From: Pegea sp. RAD2-039
Lineage: Eukaryota > Chordata > Thaliacea > Salpida > Salpidae
Reading direction: 5' to 3'
DNA length: 64,000 nt
Assembly: GCA_034620365.1 (NCBI GenBank)
Contig: JAQGEQ010000084.1
Location: 1,364,001 to 1,428,000 of the forward strand
The notes beneath the pieces are model-generated. The model searched no databases and was not told the DNA's origin. It saw only the letters and a list, made by a program, of their open reading frames with translations. The translations under genes were made by a program, and so were the position numbers. This document shows, one piece after another, positions 24,664-37,506 of the stretch. Within the stretch, counting starts at the first letter, position 1, and every line of letters starts with the position of its first letter.

Positions 24664-26654
24664 ATGGCCACTAGACAAGAAGGTTTGTATTTCAATTTTC
24701 AATTTTATAAAAAATAAACTATTTAATGCTGTATGAATTATTTATTATAGCTAATATAAAAATCTATATTTTTATTTTTTATTTATATTGCTCTAAATTT
24801 GTGTTTCTTCATAATTTTATATTTGTTTTGTTTGATAGAATATTCAAAAAAAAACTTGTTAAGTTTTGAAATCAAATTCAACAATTTAGAAATGATGTAA
24901 TTATCAAGAAATAATTTATTTATGTGTTTATTAATAAAAATTTTAATTTTAGGTAGTTAGTGAATAATATTGATAAAATTTCATTTTTTTAGATGATTTT
25001 ATTTGCCAAGTTTTGAAGAAAACTTGTTTTTCTATGAATTGAATTTATAATATACTTTTTTGTAATTGTTTTTTGAATTTTGTAAAAGTTTTTGAATTTT
25101 TTAAAGTTATTATTTTATTGAGATATTAGTATTTGTTTTCAACTCTTTTATAAAAAATAAATCTAATCAATTTTTTTGATTAAATTTTTTTATTTATTTT
25201 AGCTGAACTGGTTGCTAGACTCACTAATCAAGGGAAATCTGTTAAACCTGGGTGTAAAAAGTGTGGCTATCGTAAGTAATTAAATGCTTATTGATTATAA
25301 CAATATATTTTAGTAATTTAATTAATATATTAATTGTTTTTTATTAACTATTTAAAGTTTTGTAACTAATAGATTCATTTAACGCACAAAGTAGACATTG
25401 TCAAATTCTCTACTGAGTTCTCTACTAATAAACATTTTTATTTGATACTTAACTTAATTATGATATTTTTCATATTTTAGCTGGTCACTTGACTTATCAA
25501 TGTCGAAACTTTATCACGCTTGGAACTACTAGTAATGTTGTGTTGGATGTTAGTAGTACTAGCTCAGATGATGATGATGATGATGCTGACCCTATGACCC
25601 AATTAAAACAAATTGAATTGAACAAAAAGCCCAAGTGAGAAATTATAATTGATTTTCTTTTTCAAAAATAAATACTTCCAATGTATCAAATGTTATCTTT
25701 GTTGATAATATAATGTTGAAACCTACAAACTAATGTTTAATTTTATAAATATAATTTTTCCCATTTGTTTTTTTTTTACCAAACGTTTAAAGAGGTTAAG
25801 ATCTCGTCCTTTCAGATCTTAAAACTGGATAATTCTGTAGCAGGATACTAATCAATCTTGTCATCAATCATTCTTAACGTCAAATGACTTCTTTTTATTT
25901 TTTTCTCTTGTGTGACTGCTTTAATAAAATTAAAAATTGTGAACTATTTTTTTTATCTTTTAAAGGTTCTACAAACTTTCTCAATTTTTTTACTTACTAT
26001 TACTTTTCATAGAACATTCAGAACATTTTGTTTTATTTTCATCATTTTAAAATTTGAATTATTTTGAAAGTCTTATCTTCGGCTAACTGATTTAGTTTCC
26101 ACAAGTGTTATGACGATAAAAACATCATGATTCTGAAATGTTCTCTTTTTGACACTAATCATTTCTAACCACTTCATGTTTAACTTTCTGTCCAATTTTA
26201 AAGGACTTTTTTATAGAAAACTATAAATCAACACTCATTTTGTGTTTAATTCAAATTGTAGTTAATAACAATTTAATCAACTAATTTGTAAATTTCTATT
26301 TTTTACATCATCATGTCAACTTCCATCTAACTTTTAAAGTGACATTTGCTTCCAAGTTTTTCATTTTTGTGAATTTACAAGTTTTAATTTTTTACGATTT
26401 TCTTAATCAGGGAAAAATCGAAAAAGAAAAAGCGAAAAAGCTCAAAGAAAAGAAGACATATGTCTTCAGATTCAGAAGAGGGCCAGTCTGATGATTCTTT
26501 AAAAGTTCGAAGAAAGAAAAAGCTGCGAAAGCCTTCGCCGACCACAAGCGATTTCTCTACAGACTCTGATTCTTATAAGAAAAAGAAAAGAAAACATTCC
26601 AAGCATTCGAAAAAGTCCAAAAAATCAAATCACAAATCAAAAAAGCGCAATTAA
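24664..26654 (+). CDS. SREK1IP1: SREK1-interacting protein 1-like zinc-knuckle protein
   Basis: A small nuclear protein thought to act as a splicing cofactor by binding the SR-related protein SREK1. Four exons (24664-24682, 25203-25271, 25481-25634, 26411-26654) give about 161 residues. A single CCHC zinc knuckle reads CKKCGYPGHLTYQC, followed by RNF, as in the family. Next comes VLDVSSTSSDDD, an acidic stretch, and then a C-terminal tail of Lys/Arg/Ser-rich sequence (KKKRKHSKHSKKSKKS) typical of splicing-speckle proteins. The short first exon encodes only MATRQE; the next in-phase residues AELVARLTNQGKSV precede the knuckle. Length is close to the human protein (155). Introns are long for so small a gene. 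Confidence 0.92.
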
Positions 26655-28404
26655 CCGCTAAAAGCAGTTTCTATTTGCTCATTTGTTGTAGTTGCTGGTT
26701 ATTTGATGACTGATTACTCTCTGCGTCTTTTCTGTGTAGCAAATAAACTAAGAGCTGTTGTGAGCTTGAAATTGACCAACTCTTCTTCTAGGTTTCTTTC
26801 GGAGAGTTTCGAAATTGTTTTCTGAAATTTGTTGATAGTTTTGCTTGTTTAGGTCAATTCATCTCGATTTATTCCAACAGTTTAAAAAAGTGTCTCAAAA
26901 TATTTTAGTTGAAATTGTCTGAAAATTTGTTTTTATCTTCATGAGATAATTTTTAACAAAAGTTTTATTGTCATTCCATTTTATTCGGTGATTTTAGTAT
27001 AAAAAAGAAGTTTTTCATCAGCAACTTGCTTACCTTGTTTAAATAAACAATACTGACCATTTTTATTTTAAAAGCTAATCTGACTTATTTAATAAACTTA
27101 TCAGTAATTGTTTTACTGAAAACAAAGTTTGTTCATTTTTTCAAACCATATTTGCAAGTGACAACATCTGCAGCTTTTATAGCGAATAAAACATCAGAGA
27201 AAAGATAAAAAGATGTCCAGTATTACAATTTAGTATAACTAATGTAGAAAGTATATAACAGAGGAATAACTAGAATATAAATAAAAGATCAAAAACTCAA
27301 AATAAGTGAATAAACTAACAGGGTTATACATAACTTGTTTAAAAATTGTACTTTTTAAAGAAAATTTTTAAAGAGGTAAGATCTAAAGTTTTATCAAATT
27401 GGTAGCCATATTTTTAATGAGAGTTGATTTGAATAATTAAGATTTGACAAAACTTTTCCGTAAACTAACCAATAAACTTTATTATCTATATTAGGCAAGG
27501 TTTCCCTTAAAAGAATTAACTTCTAAAAATGATATGATTTAATATTTTACCAACTTACAATACACCCTGTATGACTCTTATGTAATTATGTTTAAATTAC
27601 TTAATCTGATACGATTAAAACAGGGCTTTTTGTTATTTTAGTAAAATCTAACTGGAAATTACATTATTCTAATAAAATATGTACAAGTAAAAACTGGTAC
27701 GTAAACTGTGCATAGACACCATCCCTATTTGCATAACTGAAGAAGTCATATAATCCTGATTTTATACAATTTAGATATAAACAAATAGGATCCAAATATT
27801 ATCTAATTTACTGCTAAATTTGAATTTGTGCTAACCCTTACAACCAACCAAAATAAAAACTAACTTCTTTAATGATCAAACATTTTCTTTCATAGGTTGA
27901 ATCTTAAACATCTAGCATTTATCTTAATTTTGAAAACAAATATAGATAAATATAAAATCGTTAGTTTTCAGTAGTTTCTGCTATTAGTTTACTATAATGA
28001 CAGAAACTGCAGAAAAGTTATCTTAAAATTATTATTAGATTATTTTTCTATGTTTCGTTTTAAGCATTGTTTGTAGAAATATTTTTTTTTGTTTTTTATG
28101 TTTAAAATATTTTCACAGTAAATTATTTAACTTAAAGTCAGTGGAAAGGTTTCGATTCGATTAGTAAAATATTGCTAACTAACATAATATTTTCAGTTTG
28201 TAATGTAAAGTTAAATACTTAAAACCTTTGCAATAATGTTAATGATATGAGCTTTGCGAGTGAAATATACTTTAAAATGTTTTATCTACGTTTTTTTAAA
28301 CTTCCTTAAACCCACAAACTTTAATGGAGCACCATATTATATATGAGATCTAGCATGAGTTTGTGAAACGGAGATCTTTCTTAACTCAACAAATCTGAAC
28401 TTAC
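26655..28404. other. Intergenic between SREK1IP1 and the H2B locus
   Basis: AT-rich. The left part probably carries the SREK1IP1 3' UTR. No other coding or RNA gene seen. Confidence 0.4.
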
Positions 28405-28520
28405 AGCCCACTATGAAGTAATACTCCTTGTGGCATCATATATCTCGATTTTGCTAAAGCGTTTGATTCTGCACCACGCAACATGCTCATTATTACGTGC
28501 TTAAAAAACAGTTTTCTTTT
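28405..28520 (+). mobile_element. Short LINE reverse-transcriptase scrap
   Basis: Near 28436-28500 one plus frame reads YLDFAKAFDSAPRNMLI. This is the reverse-transcriptase motif that holds the first catalytic aspartate (usually LDF.KAFD.V.H..L). Only about 25 residues are preserved and no neighbouring domain is readable. It may come from a different LINE family from the two copies above. Confidence 0.6.
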
Positions 28521-28920
28521 GCGAGCCAAATACCTTATGAAACTGATTGTTTTTACTAAAGTATTTTTCTCTCTACAAGACATTGAAATATATTTTCATT
28601 TTATGTATCTGATAATAAAAATGATACTGAATTTATGGCAAGAGCTTGTCAACTGTTCACTATATTTCTTCTAGCTTTTTAGGATACGAAATGGGTTAGT
28701 GTATTTATTCTTTTTTTAAGTAATTTAAAAAACAGCATGCCGCACTATATTACACCACGGACTGTCGACAGCTGACCGTTTCTTCCCGGAGTATGAGTGT
28801 TTTGCCACTTTTTTGTGTTTTTTTTCAGGAGAAGCAAAGACCATGCACAGGTATTAACCTTTTCCATTAACTTCTTGGACTTTCGAAGCTCAGCTAAGAA
28901 CAAATTTATTTTTCTGTACT
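28521..28920. other. Region upstream of H2B
   Basis: Contains a less-AT-rich patch around 28740-28850. It includes a TTTTCAG followed by a short ATG-containing stretch and GTATT that could mimic a small exon, but its phase does not fit the H2B frame. Presumed promoter region. Confidence 0.35.
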
Positions 28921-29254
28921 ATGACAGCATCCAATAAAACTCACCAAAAAGCGACGTCATCGTCGAAAAGAAAGCTTTGGCATTTATGTTTACAAGGTTC
29001 TCAAACAAGTTCCTCCTGATACTGGTATCTCTAGCAAGGCCATGAACATCATGAACTCGTTTGTGAATGACATCTTTGAGCAAATTGCTTCTGAATCTGC
29101 TCGACTTGCTCGACTTGCTCATTACAACAAACGATCTACTATCAGCAGTCGAGAAATTCAAACAGCTGTTCGCTTACTTTTGCCTGGTGAATTAGCAAAG
29201 CATGCAGTTTCTGAAGGCACTAAGGCAGTCACTAAGTATACTAGTTCAAAATAG
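28921..29254 (+). CDS. H2B: Histone H2B, orphan copy with damaged 5' frame
   Basis: Core nucleosomal histone. From about 28925 the frame gives a basic tail ([12 protein letters not shown]), then [34 protein letters not shown] and the full C-terminus [20 protein letters not shown] ... [13 protein letters not shown], ending TAG at 29252-29254. Three oddities stand out. The only nearby ATG (28921) is in another frame, so a one-base shift near 28940 is needed to reach the histone frame. A 9-base tandem copy at 29101-29118 inserts three residues (RLARLA where H2B has RLA). PPDTG replaces the near-invariant HPDTG. A good histone stem-loop follows, so the copy is or was replication-dependent. It may be a young pseudogene, a divergent variant, or an assembly or sequencing error. 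No other histone gene is in the window. Confidence 0.75.
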
Positions 29255-29269
29255 GTAGTTCATATCTTA

Positions 29270-29285
29270 GGTCCTTTTTAGGATC
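29270..29285 (+). promoter_or_regulatory. Histone mRNA 3' stem-loop
   Basis: GGTCCTTTTTAGGATC, 16 nt: a six-base-pair stem (one G-U pair) closing a TTTT loop, 15 bases after the H2B stop. Size, loop and position are those of the SLBP-bound hairpin of replication-dependent histone mRNAs. Confidence 0.85.
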
Positions 29286-32200
29286 AAAATAGATATTTAT
29301 CTGAGTGCTGAGTGAACAAGTTTCTAATTTTAAGAAACGATTTTATATTTTTTTTTGTATTTAGCTATAAAACAATTTTCTACAACTTATGTTGTTACTT
29401 TTCAGGTAAAATTTGACTTAAATGAAAATCAGCTTTTCCTGTCTAAGTGATTTGCATGTAAAAGGTGCAACTTTATATAACAAGTGATTAAATATAATCA
29501 AAGATCGCTCCATGAAAAAAAAAAGTTTCATGCTAAAAATATATTTTCTTTAAAGTTGTTGATAGACTACCTATTTCACTTTATTTTATACTTTGTAATA
29601 TCATTACTCATCATCACTAATATTAACCGGATATATAAGTGGATAGATTAGTCTTACAATAAATGCATAAACAACATTTGTATAGCATGATCACTAATTA
29701 GTTTCATTGCTTAATGTTTAAGCTGCTATTGTAAGATATACAGCAAGCTACTAGTTTTTAGTAAAACTCATCGATATTTAAACTCAGCTGAGTTGTTGGT
29801 TAAACATTTTCTATATTGCACAAGAAAAAGGCTATAATTTTACATCAAGAATTTATAAATATTTTGTATAGATCTTTATGTTTGATATTTACGTTGATAA
29901 AATCGCTTTTATTTTTGTGTAAATTTTATTTCAAACTCATTAATATTACTCGTCTTTTAGAATAGTTGTTTTTTAGTATTTCATTAAATTTTATTTCTTA
30001 AAAGTTTAGTTCTTTTAGCAACATTTACTACAAGAGACAAATACACATTTTAAACTATTTATTATAATTTAATAATTTTCTTAAATTTTCTTACGTCTTG
30101 TAATTAAAAACTTAAACATTAAAGTCAATCATCTAATCATTATACTTCTAACTTCACTACGCAGGCAAATTTTAATTGCTTACTTTAAGACTAATTATGT
30201 CCTTGCTGTCAGATAATCTTTTTGTACATTTGATATGCTTACTCGTTGAAAAAATTTAATTGATGTATTTATACTGCATGGCATCTAATCTTTTATCAGT
30301 TAGGCTTATTACTTGAAGTAACTTTAAATAATTCAGGGATATTTTTGGTGACTGCAAGATAATTTTTGTTTCGTGACTTTAATTATTTTCTTCATTCATG
30401 TTTTTAGATCACGACATTCTTGAATACCGTTTTTACCAATAGAAATAACGTTTTCCTCTTTTTTTGTTATTACGTTTTAAGTATAACTTTATTACTTTTT
30501 TTATCTTTCATCTTTGCTAATCAGTAACTAATATGTACGCAAACAACTTTGATACAAAAATACATTCATCTTAATAATTATAAAACTTCTAATTCTCTTC
30601 TTGAGATCTTTGACAGTCTTTAAGTTTTTAAGAACATAATTTTGCTGACTTTGTTAACATTTGACTCAAAAATAAAAGTTCGGCAATAAACTACCTTAGA
30701 TTAGTATAAATTTAAAAAAGCAAGCTTTTAAAATTGAAATATTTTTCACATACACGTTGCACAGCTAGCTATTTAAGATTAAAAATTTGAAATAATCATT
30801 TCTGAAAGATTATTACATCAGAATTTAATTAAAAACTAAATTAAGTTAAGTTTTTAATAGGAAATTATTAAACAGTTACTAACGTATCTGCACACAAAGA
30901 TTTACAATAGTTGTTGTTGTTTTAAAACCGTTAGTACTACTACAAGGATTACACCAAATTTGATGTGTTCTAATCTATTGATATAACCTACAATAATAAA
31001 ACAAAACAGTCAACAAACGTTGGAAATTTCAAAACTTTAAACTCTATAGGGCTCCTAGCACGAGAAAGTTAAAAATTGAAATGTTCTTGATAATTTAGCC
31101 TACTGATACTAAGATTTACAAAATTCTTTGCTGCATCAATATAGAAGAAAATATTAAAACAAATATTTACAAATTCTACTTTGTTAGAAAAAAAAACTTT
31201 AGACTTTATTAATTATTAATAATATCTTTTTATCTTTTCAAGGTAAAATAAGGTAAAATAACTATGTCTGTGTTGAATAACAAATAAAAAAGCATGCCAA
31301 ACTTTTGCTATCATAAAATAAATCAAATTTTTGACGATACAAACAAATTATACAAACGAGTTTTGATGGTAGTATTTATTTAAACGTCACAGTCATGCTT
31401 CAGCTTTTTGATCAAGTTTGCCAAACTATTTGTATGAGAGGAAGTTATATGAAACATTAAAAAAAATCTCTATCTTCACCAATAATTTAAAATATTTCTA
31501 TATTGGAGAAAGTTTAGTGTATGAATAGGCCTTAGGCATAATATGAAATGTATGAAGCAGAACTGAATTACAAATACAGGGCTGATTCTATAACTTTCAT
31601 AAATTTAAATAGGAAGCACTATTATTTTCAATTTTTAGATTTTTTATATTAAATTTGTTTACTAAATAAACTCAGTGAACGATTTATTTAACAATCACCT
31701 GGTGTTTACATTATCAAACTATTTGTTTAAGAATCGAAAACAGTTGTTTGATCTTTTAGTATTTTCATATTTTGCATTGTAGTTTTGATCAAAAAATTTG
31801 ATTTAAGTAAATTAAATGGCATGTGAGCATTAAAGTTGTTATTTACAGTTAAAGAGTTTATTTAGGTTGACTGGTATATTTGTTATAAATGTAACATGGT
31901 CTACTCTGTTTTCTGCGGATAAAAGGTTTTTCACAGTTAAATAGGAAAATAGTTACAGTTCTTGTATCAAGATAAGATTAAAGTAAATTGTAGAAAATTT
32001 GTTGCTTCTTAATACCATTTATACTTTTATATTCTTGGTTTGTTTTAAAACTTGAGAAAGTCTGGTTTACATCTTAATAAAGCTAAAGAAAGTTTGTTTG
32101 TGACTGTGGGATAAGTTTTATTATATAATTCCATATAGAATATTAAACAATCTTAAAATTTTACAAACATTGTAAGAAGTCAATAATAGTTAGAGTTAAA

Positions 32201-32371
32201 AAGACTATTTTTGTGGAGAAAAGTAAATATTACATCCGGAGATATTCTTAGTTTTTCTTTTATTTAAAAATCACTAGATTGAATAAAGTGCGACTAATAT
32301 TTACCAGATATATTTCTTTAAACTCAGAGACATTATCTTACTTTTAATTGTTTTGATTTCTTCGGTTAAAA
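29286..32371. other. 3-kb AT-rich intergenic region
   Basis: No exon-like sequence, RNA gene or recognisable repeat found on either strand. There is a short direct repeat (AAGGTAAAAT twice) near 31241-31260. The Tiki promoter should lie at the right edge. Confidence 0.45.
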
Positions 32372-35300
32372 ATGAATGTTAAGTCAGCTTTTTTATGGAT
32401 TTTATTTTGTATTCAATCTCTAGTTGAAGCCGTGCCAGTTGTTCGTGAAGATGCATCAAACTGTGTATGTTCACTGCATTTTATATATTATACTTGCTTT
32501 ATATTTTATACAAATTTACTTAAACATTTTTTTTCAACTAATAATTCATAAATTTATTCTTTTCACGAATGTGAATCAACATCTAAAATGTTTAGAGCTT
32601 TTCTGTCAATCATTTAGTTTTACCCTTGGTTTATAAGCCGATTATACCTGTTAGTTTTATGTGTAAACCTTCCAAAATCGAAAAAGAAAATTTGGAAATT
32701 TATTTATATCATGTAACCCACTTAGAACAAAAACTTAAAATCTTTATAAAGTAGCCATAAATTTCATGTTATAAATTGTTAAGGACACGTTTAAGTTGCC
32801 GTCCTGCAAGCTTTGTACTTATTTTCAACTTCTTTAAATAAATAATCTTTTTTACAGACCAAGGAGCTTCTTCAGGGTAGACCCTCCTACTTATGGAAGA
32901 TTAGTAAGCCAGGCTCTGTTCCATCTTATCTTTTTGGAACTATTCATGTTCCTTTTGTTGATGTATGGCCCATGATACCAACAAATGTTGAAGTAAGTAA
33001 ATTATTTACAAATATTAAAAAACCATGTTTGTTAGATCTTTTATTTACATCAACTGTTTGGATTAATTTGTTGTTTTTTATGCTTTGTATAATTGCTCAT
33101 CAATATTTACTTTTACGTTAAACCCAAATGTTTGAAGTTAGATTTACTGATTTGTTTAGATTAAATACCATGAAAACAATCTTTTGGTCAAAGTCAATCC
33201 TTTCTTTGTTTAACATTTTTATTGTAACATCTTCTGATTACGTTTAAGAGTAAAATGAGTTAATTTTTATCCGTTTATCTTCTAATTCTGAGAACGAAAA
33301 ATATTTTATAAAAATTTTAAAGTATTGTTTTATGTTAAATAATATTTTGACAAATTATTAAAGACTTTTTCACATTTTTCAATAAAAGTTGAAGAAGATT
33401 TAAGTATTTTTTAGCCACATGACTTTATGATAAAACTTCCTAATGATTCTTAATACCAAAAGTTTTAAAATTAACAGAGAGCATTACGAAATAGTGATGA
33501 AGCAGTATTTGAACTGGATTTAAGCGATTCAGATGTACTACAGCAAATGGATCAATGTAGAATTCTTCCTAATAATCAAACAATTGATGAAGTGATCCCT
33601 GTGGAGTTGTATGAAAAGATCAAACTTCATTTTGATAATGTTCGGGGAGAGATTGAAAATTGGATGGGCGAAGAGCAGAAGAAAAGTAAATATTTTGTTT
33701 GCTTGTTTACAACTGGCATTGTTTGATAAACAAGTTTTATTTAATTTAATTTTAAAATGATATTTTAGAGAGTTTGTAAGATTTATAGAGATATGAGTTA
33801 TTTTATAAATAGAAAATAGTTAAATATGAATCGCAAAGTGTAATCAAGAAAAACAGACAATTATGTTTTGTATGTACAAGAGAACTTATGTATAATTTTT
33901 AAAATTGTTTTGATTAAAATCCTTTTTATCTATCAGAAGCTTCGCCTGAAATGATGTATGAACTTCTTTCTAAAAATTGGCAACGTACTAAACCTGAATG
34001 GTTGCGTCACGTTCTTGAAAGTTTAACAAAAGATTCAGTTAATAAAGCTTTCTCGCCTGTACTTGATCAATTTTTGTTATTTTTCGCGAAACGAATGGGT
34101 AAAATAACTAGCGGGATTGAGACTGTTGATGAGCAATGCTCAGCTTTAAATGGATTAAGTCTAGAAGATGTAAGCTAGAGTTTCAAGCAAAAAATTACAA
34201 TTTAATAAATTTGTTTAAAAAAGATAGAGTAACACAATGATTATTTTTTAGGATATTTACGTTTTGAACTTTTCTTTGAGTTTGATTAATCCTGATTCAA
34301 CTATTACTGAGGAGGATCCCTCCGATGTGGAAGAATCTTACAAATGTCTTTTACTAGGAGATGATTTTATTGAAGAAGCTCAAGTAAGAACTTTTATTTT
34401 GCTAACTGTAATGATTTTAATGTTAATATCATTCTCTAGTTTAATTTTAATTAGTTTAGTAATATATCAACAACAAAAGTTACACTTAAAACTCAAAGAA
34501 ACTTTTATAAATTTTTTACTGTCTTATGAAAAAAGTGATCTAAATAGTTTAATATTCGTAAGTTAAAAATAACTCAAACTAAAATGATTTTCCATTAAAT
34601 TTAAAATTGGAAAATCTATAAGTTTCTCTAACAAGTTTGAAATTGAGCTAATATTAACTAACATTTTTCATTGTTATAAAACATAAATGACTTTTGTCAA
34701 TACCCCAAACTACAAATTCTTATAAAGATCATATAAGAAAGCTTCCACTTTTAAAAGATTTTAAATTTATATCGAGCTGCTAGAAAAATTTGATATTCTT
34801 TAGAAATAAAAAAAATCTGATAAAAACAGAAAAATTGAAAGCCTTGAAGTTTAACATCTACTTAAAATTATATTCTCAGGAAAATATCTTCCTGGACGCA
34901 ACTCCTCAGCAACTTCGAATCAGTAATTATTTTGAGAAAAATTTATTAACTAAACGGAATATTGTAATGGCAAAAAGAATGGATGAAAAGATTGAAAAGG
35001 GGAATTTAAACAAAACCTTTTTTTTCGCGTTTGGTACAGGTAAAGCCATCAATTAAAATTGTTAGAATTTAAGAAAATTTCATGATACTTTAATGAAAAA
35101 ACGATTTATAAGATATACCTGAAAAAAACAATAAATTATTTTCAAGCAATCAATAAATTCAAGAGCCTTATCAGAGTACTTTAATGGTATAAGTTACCCT
35201 AAAATTATAATCAAAGATTTTCTTTAATTTGTCAGCATTATTCTAACATAATTTGTACAGACTGAATTGTATAATCTTTTGATATAACTCGGCCATGTAT

Positions 35301-35736
35301 CACAAACAAGTTGTTAACTATTTTGTACAGTTATCAAGTCAATATTAAGTATTGTATTTATGCAGAGTATTTTGTTTTTATAAAATTTTTTGACTAAAAT
35401 AAAGATCATCAGTAGAAACTGTGAAGCTAGTTATCTTGTTACAGGTCATTTTCTTGGCGAAACATCGGTACAAAGTGAACTTTTGAAGCTTGGATATAAT
35501 ATTGAACGATTAACTGCAGACTACACGTAATTGATTTAACCTGAATAAATTTGCACTGGTTTTATTTTGTAATTTTGTTTAACAGACCGATTCCAAGAGT
35601 CAAACTTATTCGACAAAGACGTGATGTTGAAGATGAAATAGATCAAGAGTCTGATCTATTTGTAAAGCTCTTTGGAAATGAAATATTTTATGCAAGAAAT
35701 ACGATATTAACAAAAAAGCTTGATGTATTAATATAA
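32372..35736 (+). CDS. TRABD2: Tiki-family metalloprotease (Wnt inhibitor, TRABD2)
   Basis: Tiki proteins remove N-terminal residues of Wnt ligands and block Wnt signalling. Eight exons join in frame to about 397 residues: 32372-32464, 32858-32992, 33478-33685, 33937-34169, 34252-34383, 34880-35039, 35445-35526 and 35586-35736. A signal peptide (MNVKSAFLWILFCIQSLVEA) opens the protein. Both metal-binding GxxH motifs are present: GTIH in PSYLFGTIHVPF (exon 2) and GTGH in FFFAFGTGHFLGE, split across exons 6 and 7. The conserved Glu lies in VFELDL (exon 3). The segments NWQRTKPEW and EQCSALNGL are typical. Vertebrate Tiki is anchored by a C-terminal membrane helix. The last exon here ends NTILTKKLDVLI without one, so a further exon may be missing or the protein may be secreted. 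Confidence 0.93.
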
Positions 35737-35770
35737 AATCAATTATAATCTCTGAAGATAACAGTTTGAA

Positions 35771-35776
35771 AATAAA
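35771..35776 (+). terminator. Candidate poly(A) signal of TRABD2
   Basis: AATAAA 34 bases after the modelled stop. If transcripts continue to another exon it would not be used. Confidence 0.35.
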
Positions 35777-37506
35777 ACTTCTAATTTAGCTAGTCTGTTG
35801 CGTCGTTGTCAAAATAAAAGTTTAAATAAACACGTTGCCTACTGGTTTACTAAATATATTTATTTCTCAATAAATTTACGTAACCAATTTTTAAAAACAT
35901 ATAATAAATATAATATAGATATAATATATAATAACTTATCAATAAATTTTCTTTGTTTCCTCTTTCAGCAGCCAAGTATCTATTATAGAAGCATAATAAA
36001 AGTAAGAAAAACAGTGTCTATTGTAAAATTAAAGAGTATGGTATAACAAGTCACAGATAAATTCTTACTAGTAAATAAGCAATAAGTTTTGCTAAACTTT
36101 ATTAAAATAATACTCTAAGGTTGTTTTATGTCAATTATATAACTTATGCAGATACAAATAAATAAATCTTTCTTATTCGTAGTAATCTATTTTTAGAAAT
36201 AAAAATACATTTGGCAAAATTTATTTCTAAGCTTCTGTACAATACCTTACGAGACTTTTTAAAGTTTGTAAATCTTATTAGACGACTTAATAAATTACAA
36301 AGAAATAAAATCAACTAACGAACGTTTCAGTTTCACTGTATAAAAAACACTAATTTGATTGGAAGTTCTTAACTGCAACAAATGTCTATTCATCAAAAAA
36401 CTATATAAAATTAAAATGAAGATTTTTGATAAAATATCATTCTCATAGGTATTATAAAGCTGTAATTATTATCAAATGTAATATCAACAAAACATTTTTG
36501 AAACAATTTTTATACAAATTGTTCAAGAAGCATAATACTTTTTCATTAAACACGTTTTATTAAGGCTTACAACCATTTATTTTGTTCTATTTTTAAAATA
36601 TGTTTATTTTAATTTGTTAACTATAGGTCTTATAATATTTATGATTGTAAAAATCACTTTAAAATCTTTTGTGGGGTTTTCTAGCCAATTTAACAATTTA
36701 GTTTATTAACTTCGCCAGTATGTGGCGCTAAGATGTAAAGACGCTAACTTTAAACACATTTATGACTAATTTGTAAATATAAACATGTCAACTTATCTAG
36801 CTTACACATTGCTTCTTTGAATGGAAAATTAAATCAGATTAATTTTCTTTTACATTTATAAAAAAAAAACTATGTTAATATTTTAATTTAATATCTGATT
36901 ACAAAATGAATTTTTTTAACCTTGAAATATTTTTAGCTTTTTTTCTGTATCCCTTATGTTTATGTTTCGCAATTATTTTTTATAATAAGTTTCTTGTTTA
37001 GTGCCTTATATAATTTTTCCTACTTTTTAGAAAAGTTTTTAAATCTTTAAAAGATATAGAGTTATTTTTAAGAATTAGATTTTTATTCATCTCCATTTAA
37101 GTATAATTTTTGTGTTCTAAGATGACTTTGAGTACTAATGTAAATCAATAGATTAATAGCAATTAATAGATAAAGCTAATGTGAAGATATATATAGTAAT
37201 TTTTGCTTCATTTGCAATTATATTTTATCAAATTACTAAATATAATAATAGTATACTCATTTTTTATTTAATATCTCTAGATTTACTAAACTCTATTATA
37301 TTTGAAGTTTTAATCGAATAATGACTTTTTGATTTACATAGATTTTGCTTTTGTTTAAATAAATATTTTACTTAGTTATAAATAATTTATTTAAAGTTGT
37401 TTTCTACTATTTATTAACTGTAAACTATAATAGAAATCGATTTTCAAGTATTTTAGTTGCATAATACTATCATCAATGTTTATGCCGTTGAAGGAAACTT
37501 GATGAG
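35777..37506. other. Intergenic between TRABD2 and AGTPBP1
   Basis: AT-rich. A stretch at 35971-36000 after a TTTCAG could be a tiny exon (QPSIYYRSIIK then GTAAGA) extending TRABD2, but it encodes nothing recognisable. No other feature seen. Confidence 0.35.

Noticed and set aside
28800-28860. A small first coding exon for H2B (ATG CAC AG before GTATT)
   Set aside because: Its phase is incompatible with the H2B frame at any nearby acceptor, and replication-dependent H2B genes with a stem-loop are intronless.
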